DNA of 64,000 nt from Dromaius novaehollandiae. Taxonomy: Eukaryota; Chordata; Aves; Casuariiformes; Dromaiidae. Below the pieces are notes generated by a model. The model was given only the letters and a program-made list of their open reading frames with translations. It ran no database searches and had not been told where the DNA came from. The stretch is from assembly GCF_036370855.1 (NCBI RefSeq), contig NC_088099.1, positions 154,102,517-154,166,516 of the forward strand, given 5' to 3'. This document shows, piece after piece, positions 14,109 to 26,747 of this stretch (position 1 is its first letter; every line of letters begins with the position of its first letter). The translations under genes were made by a program, and so were the position numbers.

Positions 14109-14143
14109 TGTAGCAGGATGTAGCAGGATCCAGTGTAGCAGGA
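14109..14143. repeat. three-copy short tandem motif
   Basis: The unit TGTAGCAGGAT occurs three times within 35 bases, the last copy after a short spacer. It is a minor local duplication with no visible coding or structural role. Confidence 0.75.
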
Positions 14144-15523
14144 TGAAGCAGTTCCTGGGAATTACCCCAATAAAATGTAAATAAAGAAGTTAGTTACCAG
14201 AAGAGAAGATCCTGCCTGAAACATTGTAGAAAGAGCTACAGATATGAGTGCTAATTGCACCTGGCTGGTGGGTCACCAGCAAGCTCCAGAGCTGTTTGTG
14301 TCTGCTGCAGAGGGAGATGAAGCATCTGTAGGCAATGCTGCTGTGTGACTCTTCTTGTCTTGCTGCCTACTTTACCAAGAAGCCAGCGTAGCAGAGACTG
14401 GAGAAACACAGAACAAATTATAGATGTATATTTTTCCCTTCCAGACTGATAATGCCTTGGAAGGGATGGACTGCAAGGAAAAAGAGAAGCTTTGGAAAAG
14501 TGCTCAGAAATAAGAGGGGAGATGCTATGGAAAAAGAACAGAAAGAGAGTCAAGCATTTGTGGGTAGGTGTTGGAGAAAACCAAATGTCAGAAGTAGGAC
14601 TGGGACAGAAGGAAGAGTTAGAAAGGGATCTGATGTGTATTTACTCCTTGAAAACATGAAAGAGAATCAATCTTGAAAATTTAATCCCTAAGCGAAAGAA
14701 GAAAAACGCAAGCCAGTAGTTCTTGCTTTCTCTTTCCTGTTACAACAAAACAATGGGAACAAACAATTTATCAGCCAGACCTCGCAAGGGAGCAGCTGCT
14801 AGACTAAATAAAAAGCTCCAAACTCTTCACGAGAGAGAAAAAGAGAGAGTCTGAGGGAGAGTCCTCTGAGAGCTGGGGTGACACAGTAGTACCCTGCCAC
14901 TAACCCGAGCTACACTGTGTATCAAGGGGACGATAGAGCCCTGAAACATCACAGTACAGAGGAACATGGGGTTATGGACTGCAGGCAACTGTTGGAATAT
15001 GGTTGTAATTTGAAAAATCCCTTTCATTCTACTAGACTGCACCAGTATAACAAAGCCATGTGGTTATGCTACTATATCAGGACGAGAACAGATTGAACCT
15101 GTTAAACATATGATCAGACCTTCTGTGAACAGAAAGTGGTGTTCTCCCAACCCCCAGTTTGATTTCTGCACTCGCTATGCCCTGTTCTGCCCTAAACACA
15201 TGTCAGCCCATGCCTGAGTGCTCATTTCAACACCGGTGTTTTGTGAGCAGCTGTGCTCACATCTGTTGGCAATGAAGGGATTTCAGTTGTTGAGGTGCCG
15301 TACTCTTTTCCTTTTGGTCTGCCTGTAACAAGGGCCACAGCCAAGGTGAATACTCTTCTAGGTCACGTTGGTTTGGGATTAAACACTACAGCATTTATAT
15401 TACTGTTCTGCTCTGCCGTTTGTCTGTGCCTCTGTGATTCCCTGCTGCTCACTCTAGTGAGGACATGGCCCTAAACTTTTATTCCTGCACTGAATCCATT
15501 ATGTTCTCCTAATGCAATTCTTG

Positions 15524-15541
15524 AAAAAAAAAAAAAAAAAA
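15524..15541. repeat. poly-A run
   Basis: Eighteen consecutive A. It could be the tail of an old retrotransposed sequence, but I could not identify a parent sequence or flanking target-site duplications, so it is recorded only as a homopolymer. Confidence 0.9.
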
Positions 15542-17269
15542 CCAGATACAGACAAGAACAGGCTGCTTTTTTCAATGATACAGTTAGCTGGAATGCTTTT
15601 CTCCTCCTTTTTACTTTCTTTATGATTCATGTGCTATATGTTTTCGCCTTCTTCCTCTGCTATCAGTGCTCTGAAGGCCAGAGAGGGAGTCCAGATCAGC
15701 AGATGGTACAAGTCCAGAAGGGCAATTCTCTGTAATCAGCAGAAGAGATATTCAGTGTTTTGGGATATATTGGATTTAAGTCATTGAGCTATTGGTGAAA
15801 CTTATGGATTTTGCACTTTATATAACATCTGCTCAGCTTCAGTGTTATTATTCTGCAGTGAGAGCGCATTATTCTTAAGTCTGCAAGGGAGGGTCCCCCG
15901 TGTGAATCAAACCATGCATTCATGAGACACGTCAAACTCAGGGAAAGAAGTAAAGGAATTTAAAGCTTTGACTATGCAGCATATCTAAGCTTATGTATCT
16001 TTCACAAAGTAAGATAAAGATGGCTTTTACACACCATCTCCTTCAAATGAACTGAATTTCCAATCTGTTAAACCATATACATCTTCAGGATGGATTTCAA
16101 TGAGATGACATGAGGACAAAACATGTTAACAGTTCAAGATTTCACTTTCTTGCATTAAGATTTGAAATGTGTTTAGTACAACTCTATACAACTCTGTAAC
16201 AGGCATTTCCTTAAATGTACAGCTTACCATGACAAATAACAAATTCAAACTCTTAGAAAAACTTCAAATATTATCCAAAGCAAAACAAAAATTGTCAGAG
16301 CTACCTTTCTTTTTAGGATCTAAAGTGAATCTTGCATGATAATCTGCCTTCATCTCCCTGACATCTCCCCCACCATACACACAAACCTGCATCTGTTTCC
16401 TAACCTGAATATCATTCAAGAATATAAGAATATAAATAACAACTCATTTTGTCCTTGTAGAAGAGAGAAACTGAATAATTTCTAGGTTGCTTATTGATCT
16501 GCTTCTATCCTTTATGTAAGTGGGTGTGGTGTGACTTACAAAGGACCTGTTCAACCAACACAAAGTCAAAGTGAATCATAGATCTGATTTTAAAAGTGAT
16601 GTGATTGTGGTCATTTTTGACTCCTGATGCAATTAATTTCCTGGTTTGGGACACGGAATGCATTAAGTATCAGGAAACTGAACTAGGAAATGTGTTTGTC
16701 AAGGAGCAAGACCTGTTTTGCTAAGAAGGTTGGTCATCTGAAAGTAGAATACCTATCTGTGGGTATTAGATAAATAGGTATTTTTACACATATTTATCTC
16801 TCTCTCATCAGATACTTACTTCTTATATCTGTGCATATTTTCTGAATCTAAGCCACAGCCTGATAGTAACTTTTCATTTATTGTACTTTAATTGTGGTTC
16901 CATAAGCTTCTTCCAGGAATCGGATCCTGATCTATGACTATATTCTCATGGACACTTAACTAATTAATAATATACTATTATCTTCTAGGCACATTGTTTT
17001 ATCATTGGCATTTAAAGAAACTTACTGCACCATTTTAAGCTGATAGAGCTGGGAATTGTCTTTGTGATTTGTGTTAATACAGCATTCAGTGTAATGGGGC
17101 CTGGGTTTCCCAGGTGATACCATAACACAATAAATAAATGATGATAGTAAAATGGTACCAGTGAAAAGTTCCAGTTGCCAGTGATCAGAGTTGAAATGAA
17201 CTCCAAAGCTCACTGACAGAGAAAAGCCTGGAGTTGCAATATATAATAAGTGAATAGGAGAGAATCAAG

Positions 17270-17560
17270 CTCTTAATTTGTAATGCATGAACAATGAAAA
17301 TTTGATTAAATGAAAGCTTCTGCTACTAAGTTTCAGCTGTAAAATGATTGCTCCAGAGGGTTAGGGTAGCTCGTAATTAGTATACTAGAAATATAATGCA
17401 AATAAATAAACAACCTTCTCACAGGCAAAAATCCCAGTGTTACATAACTGATGCTTTGGAATGACTGCTGGCTGGAAAGGTCATCTTTGCAATGTTTCAT
17501 ATTCATTATCCTTGAGGCAAAGAGAATTAAAATAAAGCAGAAAAGAGAGCCTCAAGAAGA
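17270..17560. promoter_or_regulatory. possible enhancer: homeodomain/octamer/forkhead motifs
   Basis: TAATTAG (17374-17380) lies close to ATGCAAAT (17396-17403, the POU octamer) and AAATAAACA (17404-17412, forkhead type). The last two abut directly. No repeat family or open frame explains the block. Juxtaposed octamer and forkhead sites are known in developmental enhancers. Function here is inference from motifs that can also arise by chance in AT-rich DNA. Confidence 0.25.
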
Positions 17561-20220
17561 CTTCAGTGCAGACAGCACAGACTCAATTTCCATCTAAAGT
17601 AATGATGTGAGCAATCTCACACCATTACTCCCAAGTCCAATAAGTTCATTGTGTCCGCATTACTGCCTACAAGCTGCACATGCAAAAGGAGAAACTAAGG
17701 TTTCTTTCCCTGCCCCATCTCATTTGGATAATGGAGTTCAGTATGATGGAAGTTTTCATGTCATGGATGAGCAACCTAAGGGATGGAGAAATGAAAAGTT
17801 GTCAGCACGCAAAGGCATATGTTGGACTGACACAGCATACCACACCAAGCCAGAAACACTCAAGGAAACTGAAATGCTACCCCCGGACCAATAGGTCCTG
17901 TAGGCATAGGGTGACAGGCAAAAGTGATCTGAGCTCTGCATTTGCCTCTATAAGTCATCTACAGAGACTAGATGAACACCTATTTAAGGAAGATTTAAAG
18001 GGAAAAGAAATCCCAGACTGTCAACACACTGTCTTATGGAAGTTTTAACTGGTTCTTCTCTGCTTAAACCAAATAATGATCTATATAAACAGAGCGAGGT
18101 ATGTAAACATCCTATATGTAGTACATTTGGTTGAATAAACAGTTTGCATACTAATGTAAACGGCTTAGGTGCTTTAATGTACTGGTGTTACAGCAGGTTC
18201 TTAGTTACAGACTTCAGAACTCAAAAGGGAATGTGGAATGTGTATGTTCAGGCATTTTGATCAAAAAAAATATACTCAGGAACGGTGTGTATTTTCTCCC
18301 TTGATCTTACCAATTCTTTTCTCAGTGCTATCAGTCACTTTCACAAAGTTTTACTTGATTGGTAAAAGCCTTTGTTTCTTTTTGGGAAAGGAGTGGAAAA
18401 TGTGGCATTGTGAGGGGTTTCCACTTTTACAACCTGAGAAAACAGAATGTTTTGTGAGTTGAAACACAAGCGCTTAAGGTCTATGACAGAGGCAGCATCC
18501 TCCATTGCTTTCTAGGAGAACTGAACAAACTAAAGAAAACACCTTGTGATATATTTGCATGTACCTAAAAAGGAAAATGAAATTCTGTAGAAAATTGAAT
18601 CTGGTGGTTGACTCTGTGATCTTACATGTATCAGCTGGGGCTATGTCTACAGAATTTCATCACTGACTGCATTTAAAGTTCACTGTTTAAACACTACTGA
18701 ATGGCTAGTTACATTAAATACATTCTCTTCTTTATGTGCAAGAAGAAGGGAGTCTTAGAAGAGGCCTTCCCAAGCCTGTCATCAGCTAAATTAGGAAATG
18801 AAAATTGATTCCTAGGAGCCATGTTACAAAAGTTATGGGTTCTTTTTAAGAAATTTAGCATGCAGAATACAGCTCAGTGTCACTAACTGCATAACCCCTA
18901 AGCACAGCCAAAAGGATTAAAAAAAGGGGAGAGGGAGGAGGAGCCATGATACTGCAGCCTTTATTTCTTTCTTAATTACAGGTGCCGATGTCTCTGCCAT
19001 CTGGCCTGTCTCATGACAAAGTCTCAACAGCCAAAGAGTGCGGAAATAAATAGACAATTATTAAAATGCATTGACTGCATACACTGCTGAGTAAGCAATT
19101 GTTACCAGTACTAAAACATTTTCCTCACCCACAGATCCTGGTGTAATTTCTCCAACTGCTCTGTTAACATGTAGGACTAGAGTTTTCCTTCTGTCAAAGA
19201 GGAGCCAGGCAGGCAGTTCAGCAGGGCTAGTCAAGTCATGAAAAAGCATTGTTGCTCTTTCTAGCGCTCAGATAAACTCTGCAATAGGCATCGGCAATTG
19301 TATGACCAGATGAGGTCAAGGAGATACTCCCAGAGCAAATCCCTGCTTCAGTGCAAGATGTAGCCCCATATATACATTCGTATCCCCATTAACAGTATAT
19401 TAATATATAGGCTACATTTATTTTCAACTCAAACATTCATATATTGCAGTATATCTGCATAATATCACCAGCGTGCAACTAGTTCTGGAGTTGAAAACTA
19501 GTCATGTAAACAGTTCTAGATTCACCCTACCAACTTTTAGGGTCCAAACTATGGTGCCTCAGTTAGGAATTAGGTTCCTTGGCTCTCTCTACAGTTGATG
19601 AAGAGGAACAGGTGCCTTGAGAGAGAGATTCAGTCCAAATATAAGATGAATTGCCTCTAGAAGCAATTGCCTGTCATCACTGACCACCAAGTCTCCATTA
19701 GTTGCCAAAAGCTGCTCGGGTGGATCCAGACTACCTGCTTGTGCAGATGGTGCTGTCTGCATTTACGGGAAGCTGACTGAAACAGCAGTAGGAAAAGAAA
19801 GACATGGGATCATTAATCTCCAGGTAGAGGCAGAGGCTTCACTTTATGAAATATGTGTTGACGAGACCCCATGACTGCAAACTCTCTGGGCTTCACCGTG
19901 TATGCCTAGAGTGCCAGAGAGCGAAGCAGGCCCAGCTGGAATCCAGGAAGCCCAGAGCATTTCAGACCTGATTCGTATTCCCCTCTGGACTATAAACTGG
20001 AGCTATGGAAAAGTAGAGATTTTTAGAAAGTAATCAGCCTCTCTGACTGCTAAGGAGCAGAATATTGCTGATCATGTAGTTGCGCATGAAGGTGACTGAT
20101 GTTGTGGAACTAACAGTTCTCAGGTTGCTCCACTGATGAGCTTCAGCTTCTGGTTTCACTGAAACTTTGTTGACTCATGATTTCCCTTGCTATGATAAAG
20201 GACATCATCTGTTTTTAGAT
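17560..20220. other. gene-free stretch
   Basis: Nothing supportable. Two overlapping same-strand frames at 17.6-18.05 kb (95 and 122 codons) run in different phases with no domain and no splice logic. The rest is AT-rich unique sequence. Confidence 0.55.
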
Positions 20221-20227
20221 GTATTCA

Positions 20228-20292
20228 TGAAACTTCCATTGACATCATTGGGAGTTGCACATGAGTAGCTGACACCAGGATTTGGTGCTAAA
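20228..20292. repeat. ancient amniote repeat fragment
   Basis: The series 'cattgggagttgcacatgag', 'agctgacaccagg' and 'atttggtgc' follows the pattern of a widespread old sauropsid repeat that contains 'tcaatgggagttgcacgtga...ggccaggatttgg'. The copy is short and diverged; the family name is uncertain. Confidence 0.4.
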
Positions 20293-20299
20293 AGTTTAC

Positions 20300-22090
20300 G
20301 GTGCCCTGAGGAGGTATTTTTATGTATTTTGCTTGGTTTCATCTGTGACTATCCCGGGATACAGCCACTCAACCAAACAACAAACATACTTCAATAACTA
20401 GAACTACTCATGAGACACTATCTAGTACAAATAAAGGTGTCCTCAGGGCATGAAGCAAATGTATGAAATTGATGCAATATTCATGCATTCACTCTCTATT
20501 ACTAATGTTTTTCCAGCATGTTCAGTGAATTAATCTGTCATGGAATTTATTCATGAAAATATCGATGCAGATGTAAAGCATGGGGTGGGGAGAGAAGAAA
20601 AGAAGGGGAAATATATAGGAATGGTGGTAGACTGTATATCAGACAGTTGTACAAATGACCACAGAAGACCAGGAAAAAACTTTTACGTATATGGACTAAT
20701 GAAAGATTGATTAGACTGGCAATATGCCAGAGAGTATCATGAACATGAAACCATTTTCCTCTTAACTGCAGCAATCTGTTTTATGGTAAAAAGTTGCAAA
20801 AAATTGCATTAGATTCTTATTTAGTCCTGATAATAGATTAAAAGCTGTATCATACCACCAAAGCACTATCAGTCCAGTATGCAGCAGTTTTTGCAGATGA
20901 CAAGTGTGACACTGTGAAGTCATTTCTGGAATCACTGGTCCCTCAGCTGCTGCAGAGGCTGTGAGCAGCCATGACAGTTTTCTTCCTTTCTTCTCTGGGA
21001 TCATTAGCAATGTGAGTCCCACAGCACCTTGCACTTACATAAGATGAAGAACTGTCATTGCATCTCAACTTGGTGCAAGTGGAACAAAGGAAAACCTCAA
21101 GATTTCACATCCTTGAGAAGATTCACAACAATTACTGACAAAATCTATGTCCTGAGGAATTAAATGCAGTCTTTTCATAAAGTTCTGGTTCTAGAAGTTA
21201 CTAGTGCAGTGAATCAGAAATCCTATGATTTCTGTGATATTTTTGTGAGAGATTAAGATTTTCAATAGTCAGATAAAGCAAGATCCAAATGCAAAATGCA
21301 GCTTTCAGAAACTTTCTGAGTATGCCCATAAAGCAGATCATGGTTTACAGTGGCATGATATATCAGAGATACCAGATTAGAGACTAATATGTCTGTAGGT
21401 ATTAGGACAGGAGTAAAACTAATAAGAAACAATGACTGGACTATAAAATAAATGGCTAGAAGAAACTCGATGTACAAACAAAACACATATTTTTAACAGA
21501 TTAACCACTGAAACCCATTAATGACGAAGATGTCTGCATACCTAATTTATTATGATCAGTGCCTTTGATGCATGCTAGTATCTTCCAGTTGATGTCTTTC
21601 TGGAAGATATAGTTTAATTAGACAGAAGACTATGTACAGTTATATGTAGGCTATACATATATATATATATATATATATCCCCAAATCTTTTTTTTAATGA
21701 AAATAGGTTACATTCATGTTAAAAGCAATTTTTGTATTTATTTATTGATTTAATATATTTCTTTTTTTGGTGCACTTGTGTATGCCACAAAATGTCATAA
21801 CCTGAAATACAAAATGTCTTCATGGGCTATCACTGGTTATCTTTAATTTGGTGATTGTGACAGTATAGACAGGGTTATGAAAAATCAGCACAAATAATGA
21901 TGTTAATAGCATTGCATTTTCTGCTCCTGCTGTGTTGTTTGGAATAGCTATGTCTGCTGCAAAATATTTCTTACACATGAATTTTATTTGTTTCCAGTAA
22001 CATTCATAATGGCCTAAAGATAAATGGAGGACAAGAAAAAAGGGCTACAACAAAAATGGAGAGTTGTTAAATGGTAACTAGCTGCTTCCT
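20300..22090. other. gene-free stretch
   Basis: AT-rich sequence with short random frames and a TA repeat near 21.66 kb. No recognised element. Confidence 0.55.
21655..21678. repeat. (AT)n microsatellite
   Basis: An alternating AT run of about 12 units; self-complementary, so it can extrude as a cruciform. Confidence 0.9.
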
Positions 22091-22097
22091 GATGATA

Positions 22098-22475
22098 AAT
22101 TCATAGATGAAGCTAGAATGACTATGATCATCCAGTCTGCCTCCTGAAATAACACAAGCCATTTCTCTAAGCAGTTGCTGCAGTGAATTCATTTCTCTTA
22201 GAGCTACAGTACCTCTTTCTGAACTATATTGATGTTTCATTGAAAGATCTCACGCGACACAAAAAAACTACCACAACTTCAGGCTAGTTCTTCCCATGCT
22301 TAAATACCAACACTGTTAAAAATCAAATAAAAGAATTCTAACTTTTCTGAATTTGCCTATCTTCAACTTGCAGACACTGTACCTCATTACATCTTTATCT
22401 GGAATAAAGAACCCTCTGCCATCATTAAACTCCTTGTTGACTATGATCAGAACATCTCTTTTCCATTTAGGGTAA
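22098..22475 (-). mobile_element. CR1 LINE fragment, 3' end, reverse orientation
   Basis: Reading the + strand, 'attcatagatg' followed by 'gatcatccagtctgcctcct' and 'aacacaagccatt' is the complement of the terminal CR1 sequence known from turtles, crocodilians and birds. Further along, 'cactgttaaaaat', 'ctgaatttgcctatcttcaa', 'ttaaactccttgttgacta' and 'tgatcagaacatctctt' follow the order of the same element's 3' region (C-terminal end of ORF2). The 3' terminus appears intact at about 22098 and the 5' side is lost. Divergence is high and no frame is preserved, so this is an old, inactive copy. Confidence 0.7.
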
Positions 22476-22479
22476 ATAC

Positions 22480-24300
22480 CTGGAACACGATTCTGGTATT
22501 CCTCACAGCAAAAACAATAAATTTACAATAAAAACAATAAAAAGTATATAAAAAAAACCTGTCTCCAGTACCCCACTATGTAGTTTGTTTCTTGTAGGCA
22601 TGATGATGGTGGAAATAGAGTCTCCCTGGAGACTCTGGCCATGACGGCCTGCTGTGCTCAGGGATGACAGGAGAGGAGGGTGAGCTAGAAGAAGGTCATA
22701 GCAGGCTCTGAGTCACAGCTGAAGAAGTAGGGGACAATCTAGGAAAGTGATACAGCTACATGAGTAGGAAGTGGAAAAGTGACAGAGGAGAGTGTTTACT
22801 ATTGGCACTCAAATAGCTGTACATGTTATGATTAACATAGAAATGCCTTGAAAAGTGCTCTGAACTGGATAAAGCAGGCATTGCAAATAAATACAGAAGT
22901 AGGATAGAATATATTGACACACATATGAGTAAAACAGAGCACATCATCAAACAGCTTTCCTGGATTCAGATTTGCTGAAAAAAAAGATGCTGTAATTATA
23001 GCAGTCAGGCATATAAATACACTTCCTTCTGCATTTGCTTTGTAAAAGACCTGAATCCCAATTCCCATATTCCTAATACACTCACACCCTGGAGGAATCA
23101 GTAGAGATTGCACAGGGTGTAAAAGTCAGCAGACTCATGCCTTCAACCCCTTTAATGTTTGCTGCAGTGTGTGGGTACACCCTGATGTTTATCACAGTAT
23201 CACCCAGCGTGGCTTAAAACCTGGCTGATTCTGTTATGTTAAGAGGGAAGGAATAAAGAAGACTGTAACCGTAAGTGTTTATGGCCATGTTAGAGGCAGA
23301 CAAAGATATCATACATCTGATATCTTTCAGTATATAAGGCTATTAACATTTCTTTGTTTTTCATATATAGGTCAATTAAAGTATACTCCTCCTACTGAGA
23401 ATGATATAATACAATTTCACTGTTAATTCATTCTCATCCTCCCTCATCATAAACCTTTCTTGCACAACCAACTTCACTCCAGGCTGTTCAGCCCTGCAAG
23501 CACATCTTGAATTTCATTACAGTTTTCAGTACAGAGATCATCTGAGCTGTGAAAGAAGATATTTAATAAAAAGTTCAGTACATTCACGGTTCCAGGAGTT
23601 GAGACACCAAAAATTCATCTTACAATTATATCATCATACCATTTTGATAGAACATTTGTTGAGTTTTCACATGAGACAGTCTTATCAAACTCAGAGGAGG
23701 AGATGAGCAAACCAGGTCTCAGTTGTGACTGGATAATAAGATAAAGGAATGATTTATAATATGAAAGATTTTGCACACATGAACAAAACCTTCCATTCTC
23801 AACAGTGCCAGGTGGAAAACTAATCTTCACAAGCTGCACCAATATTATTTTCACTTCCTTTAACTAGGATGTACAACCCGACCATATGTAAAGAAATCCA
23901 AACCAACCCAAAACAAATCAATGGCTTCAATGAGAGTGGAGGCTGTTTAACATCTCCCTAGAGATGATCAGCACCACTTATGAGTGGCTGCTACATTGCT
24001 ACACTTTCCACAGTGTAATAGAGGAAACTTACCCTTGATGATTTAATACTTGTAAGACTCTGTGAGTTTAGTCTAAAATGTCTGCTTCATGCTGAGAACA
24101 ATGATTTAAATATTTACTTAAATATATTAATGGATAACCTCTTTTTTATATTAAGCAGATGGTATCCAGCACACTATTATTTTTATCATCTTAGTGCAAA
24201 ATAAGCAAAGATAAGAGGAGGCAATGGGACAAATAATAGTACAATGTATCTCCATGGAACGCTAAATTCGTTTAGCTCAGGGTGTAAGTGCAGTGCTTGG
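22480..24300. other. gene-free stretch
   Basis: Unique AT-rich DNA with a slightly GC-richer patch at 22.6-22.7 kb. Short minus-strand frames lack any domain. No repeat family recognised. Confidence 0.55.
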
Positions 24301-24305
24301 TGCAA

Positions 24306-24314
24306 TATAAAAGG
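24306..24314 (+). promoter_or_regulatory. TATA-like box
   Basis: TATAAAAGG lies about 60 bases upstream of a consensus 5' splice site (AAG|GTAAGT at about 24374-24381). Placed like this, the two could mark a small first exon of a noncoding transcript starting near 24335. There is no coding frame to support it, so this is only a motif-level suggestion. Confidence 0.2.
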
Positions 24315-24359
24315 GTAAACTAGAGGGCAGACTTTACTTGGCTGCACTCTTTTTTTCAT

Positions 24360-24413
24360 GTTTGTGAGCATGAAAGGTAAGTAAGTATTACACTACTTTT
24401 CATGCTCACAAAC
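24360..24413 (+). other. perfect-arm inverted repeat (hairpin)
   Basis: The 16-base arm at 24360-24375 (GTTTGTGAGCATGAAA) is the exact reverse complement of 24398-24413. Pairing extends inward through a G-T pair and three further pairs, giving a stem of about 20 bp and a loop of about 14 bases. Outside the arms pairing stops at once. No transposon family or RNA gene family is recognised. The left arm contains the splice-donor-like sequence AAG|GTAAGT. Confidence 0.85.
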
Positions 24414-24433
24414 CATTCTGTTGCACTAGCTGG

Positions 24434-24464
24434 AAAAACAAAAAACAAAAACAAAAACAAAAAC
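24434..24464. repeat. (AAAAAC)n short tandem repeat
   Basis: Several units of A4-5 followed by C. An A-rich simple repeat with no associated retroelement that I can identify. Confidence 0.9.
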
Positions 24465-25269
24465 AGGAGCTGTCCACTGTCCAGAACCGGTTTAACTTTG
24501 AAAAAAAAGCCTGCATTAAGCTAGAAGCACAAGCTTCCAGAGATAGTTACTTTATCTCTTCATAAATGTGTGCTTTGATTAAAATGTCTATTCACTGTTC
24601 CCATCAGTACAAGCACAGATTTATTGTACCAAGTCTAAATATACTTTTGGCTTGAGCAAATAAAAATGATTATATTTCATTCAGAACATTATTGGACTCC
24701 TTTGCTAAGTCATGTTACATTTTGGTCACAGAAAGGCAGGAATTAAAATAATTAGAAATCAATAGTAAAGCAGTGCATTGCACTTAGGGATGCATTTTTA
24801 GCTACATCCACTCATCGCATCTTTTTCTTTCTCCACTATTACCACCAAAATGCATCTGCACTAGTCCAGTCACCAATGTGGATTTTTGCAGTCTCTAAGG
24901 TCTCATTCGAACTATGCCTGCTGTCAACAGTGCTTGGTGTACCCATGTTGCCACATGTCCTTCTCCTGCAGACGGTCTAAGTGTCAGTGATGGTGTCAAT
25001 GCACTGTGGGAATCAAAGTGGTGGCCCTTCAGCAGAGGAATCAATGAAGTTTATTTCATACTAATTATTTGAATCATCTTTAGGGATATTTTTGCTGGAA
25101 GACCACACCAAGCAGCCTTAAGCAGCTCAAACATTGGATTTTTAGAGTTTCAAAGCAAGTTTAACGACAATCAGACCTTCTTAGTAATATCAGTGCTGTA
25201 ACTAATGTCTACGGACAGAAAGCAGAAGTTTGTGTTTGGCTGCTTCTGTCATAACAGCAAGAAGAGCGT

Positions 25270-25495
25270 GGCTTGCCCAAGGTACATCGGTTATGTAGGT
25301 CAGTCCTTTCACCTGAGTGACTCAAGGCACCCAGGTCATGTAGGTCTTTCAGCCACGTGAATCATCTGGTTTGCCCAAGTAACCAGGAGTCCCTTCTCTC
25401 TTCGAGGATCCCTGGTCACCTCAGTTACCCAATGGATGCAATTGCCTGCAGCAACCCTGTCACGTTAGTCGCCTCAATTACTCACCTCACCTGTT
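25270..25495. repeat. possible degenerate tandem array
   Basis: The patch repeats variants of 'aggtca', 'agtgactca', 'agtaacc', 'agttaccc' and 'attactcacct' at irregular spacing of about 25-45 bases. Its GC content is above that of the flanks. I cannot define a clean unit, so the tandem origin is tentative. Confidence 0.3.
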
Positions 25496-26345
25496 GTGGT
25501 TTACAGCAAAGGGCAGTGTAAATACCATGGAACTGATGGAACTTACTTTGAAAAGGTTGTGTACAAAGGCATACTTCAGAGTCCAGATGTTTTGAATTAT
25601 CTGTGTGTTTCTGAAAATATGATCTTTCAAAATATATAACCAAAGTAGTTATTCACAGTTTTTTACTAAAACTAAAAATTATCAAAATTGCTTTGGTAGT
25701 AAAAAATTAAATCCAATAAATTCAATTGACCCTTTAATTGCCAGGTCAGCAAATACTTGGTGTTAGAATGAGGTTTTATTCTAAATAGCTATGTCTATCA
25801 AAGATTCCCATTTGGATTCAATGTAGGAAGCACTGTGTGACTGACCATACATGCAGGCACTATTGCTATTGCTTTGTGAAATGTTTATTTCTTTAAAACA
25901 AATTAACTCATTCATGGAAGAACATAGCATGATAAGCTGGAAAATGGCTGGAAGTAAAAAATTTTGTTTAAGGACACTACAGAAGAGAAATAGAAATAAT
26001 GAAAATAGCAACAGGAGCAGTATGTGTAATAATAATGATAATAGTCTCTATGGCAACTAATTCTAGAGGCAACTGGCTTGAACAAGCAGCTGCTTTTTTA
26101 CCTGCCTCAGTCCATTCATTATTGTATTATAAATAATGCTTTTAATGTCAGGGAAAATTTTATTATCTTATATTATTAATTATTAATCAAATTTCAGTAT
26201 TACCTGGGACCTCCCCCATCACAAGCCAAGTGACAATGTTAAACTTTTCTTTCTGTGACATCTTTCTGTGGCTGACTTGCTCTTTTAATACATATTTTGT
26301 GGATTTTTTTTGTTGTATTGTGCTCTGGCCTCTAAGATAATTCAG

Positions 26346-26391
26346 TTTTATATATTTATATTTATATTTATATTATATATATACACACACA
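26346..26391. repeat. TATATTTA low-complexity / TA-CA run
   Basis: A run of TATTTA units grading into (TA)n and then (CA)n. Simple sequence only. Confidence 0.85.
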
Positions 26392-26747
26392 GGATAACTG
26401 TTAGAGATTCTTTAATATAGGAGGAGTGTGTATCTTGAATCTGAACTTTAATACCTACTACCTTTTAGTTATATGTATAGACATGTAGTATGGTATTGTG
26501 GGATACAGCGTAGCTTGAAAACACAGTGTTGCATCACAAAATTAAATGTAGTAATTGCAGGTAGAAAAGAGCAATTATCTCTAGACTGTGAATTCTTTGA
26601 CACCTCCTACTATAAACAAGAATACTGCTGCTATAGTATACTGCATCTATTGTTGAAAAGTCATTTTACATCCAAGTTATGGGAAATATGAAAACAAGAA
26701 CTTCAGCCAACTAAAATAATTATGATAATCCTGTTCCAAATAGAAGT

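Larger units (their letters stand above)
14000..17270. other. gene-free stretch
   Basis: No supported gene. It contains a small TGTAGCAGGA triplication near 14.1 kb and a poly-A run at 15.52 kb. Open frames at 14.25-14.68 kb overlap on opposite strands and look random. Confidence 0.55.
24470..26740. other. gene-free stretch
   Basis: No gene is supported. From 25.27 to 25.49 kb the base composition changes to a patch rich in GTCAC/AGTNACTCA-like words that looks like a degenerate tandem array. The rest is AT-rich, including a TATATTTA-type low-complexity run at 26.35 kb. Confidence 0.5.

Noticed and set aside
15253-15541. Possible processed pseudogene ending in the 18-base poly-A run
   Set aside because: No recognisable parent gene, no polyadenylation signal at the expected distance and no target-site duplication.
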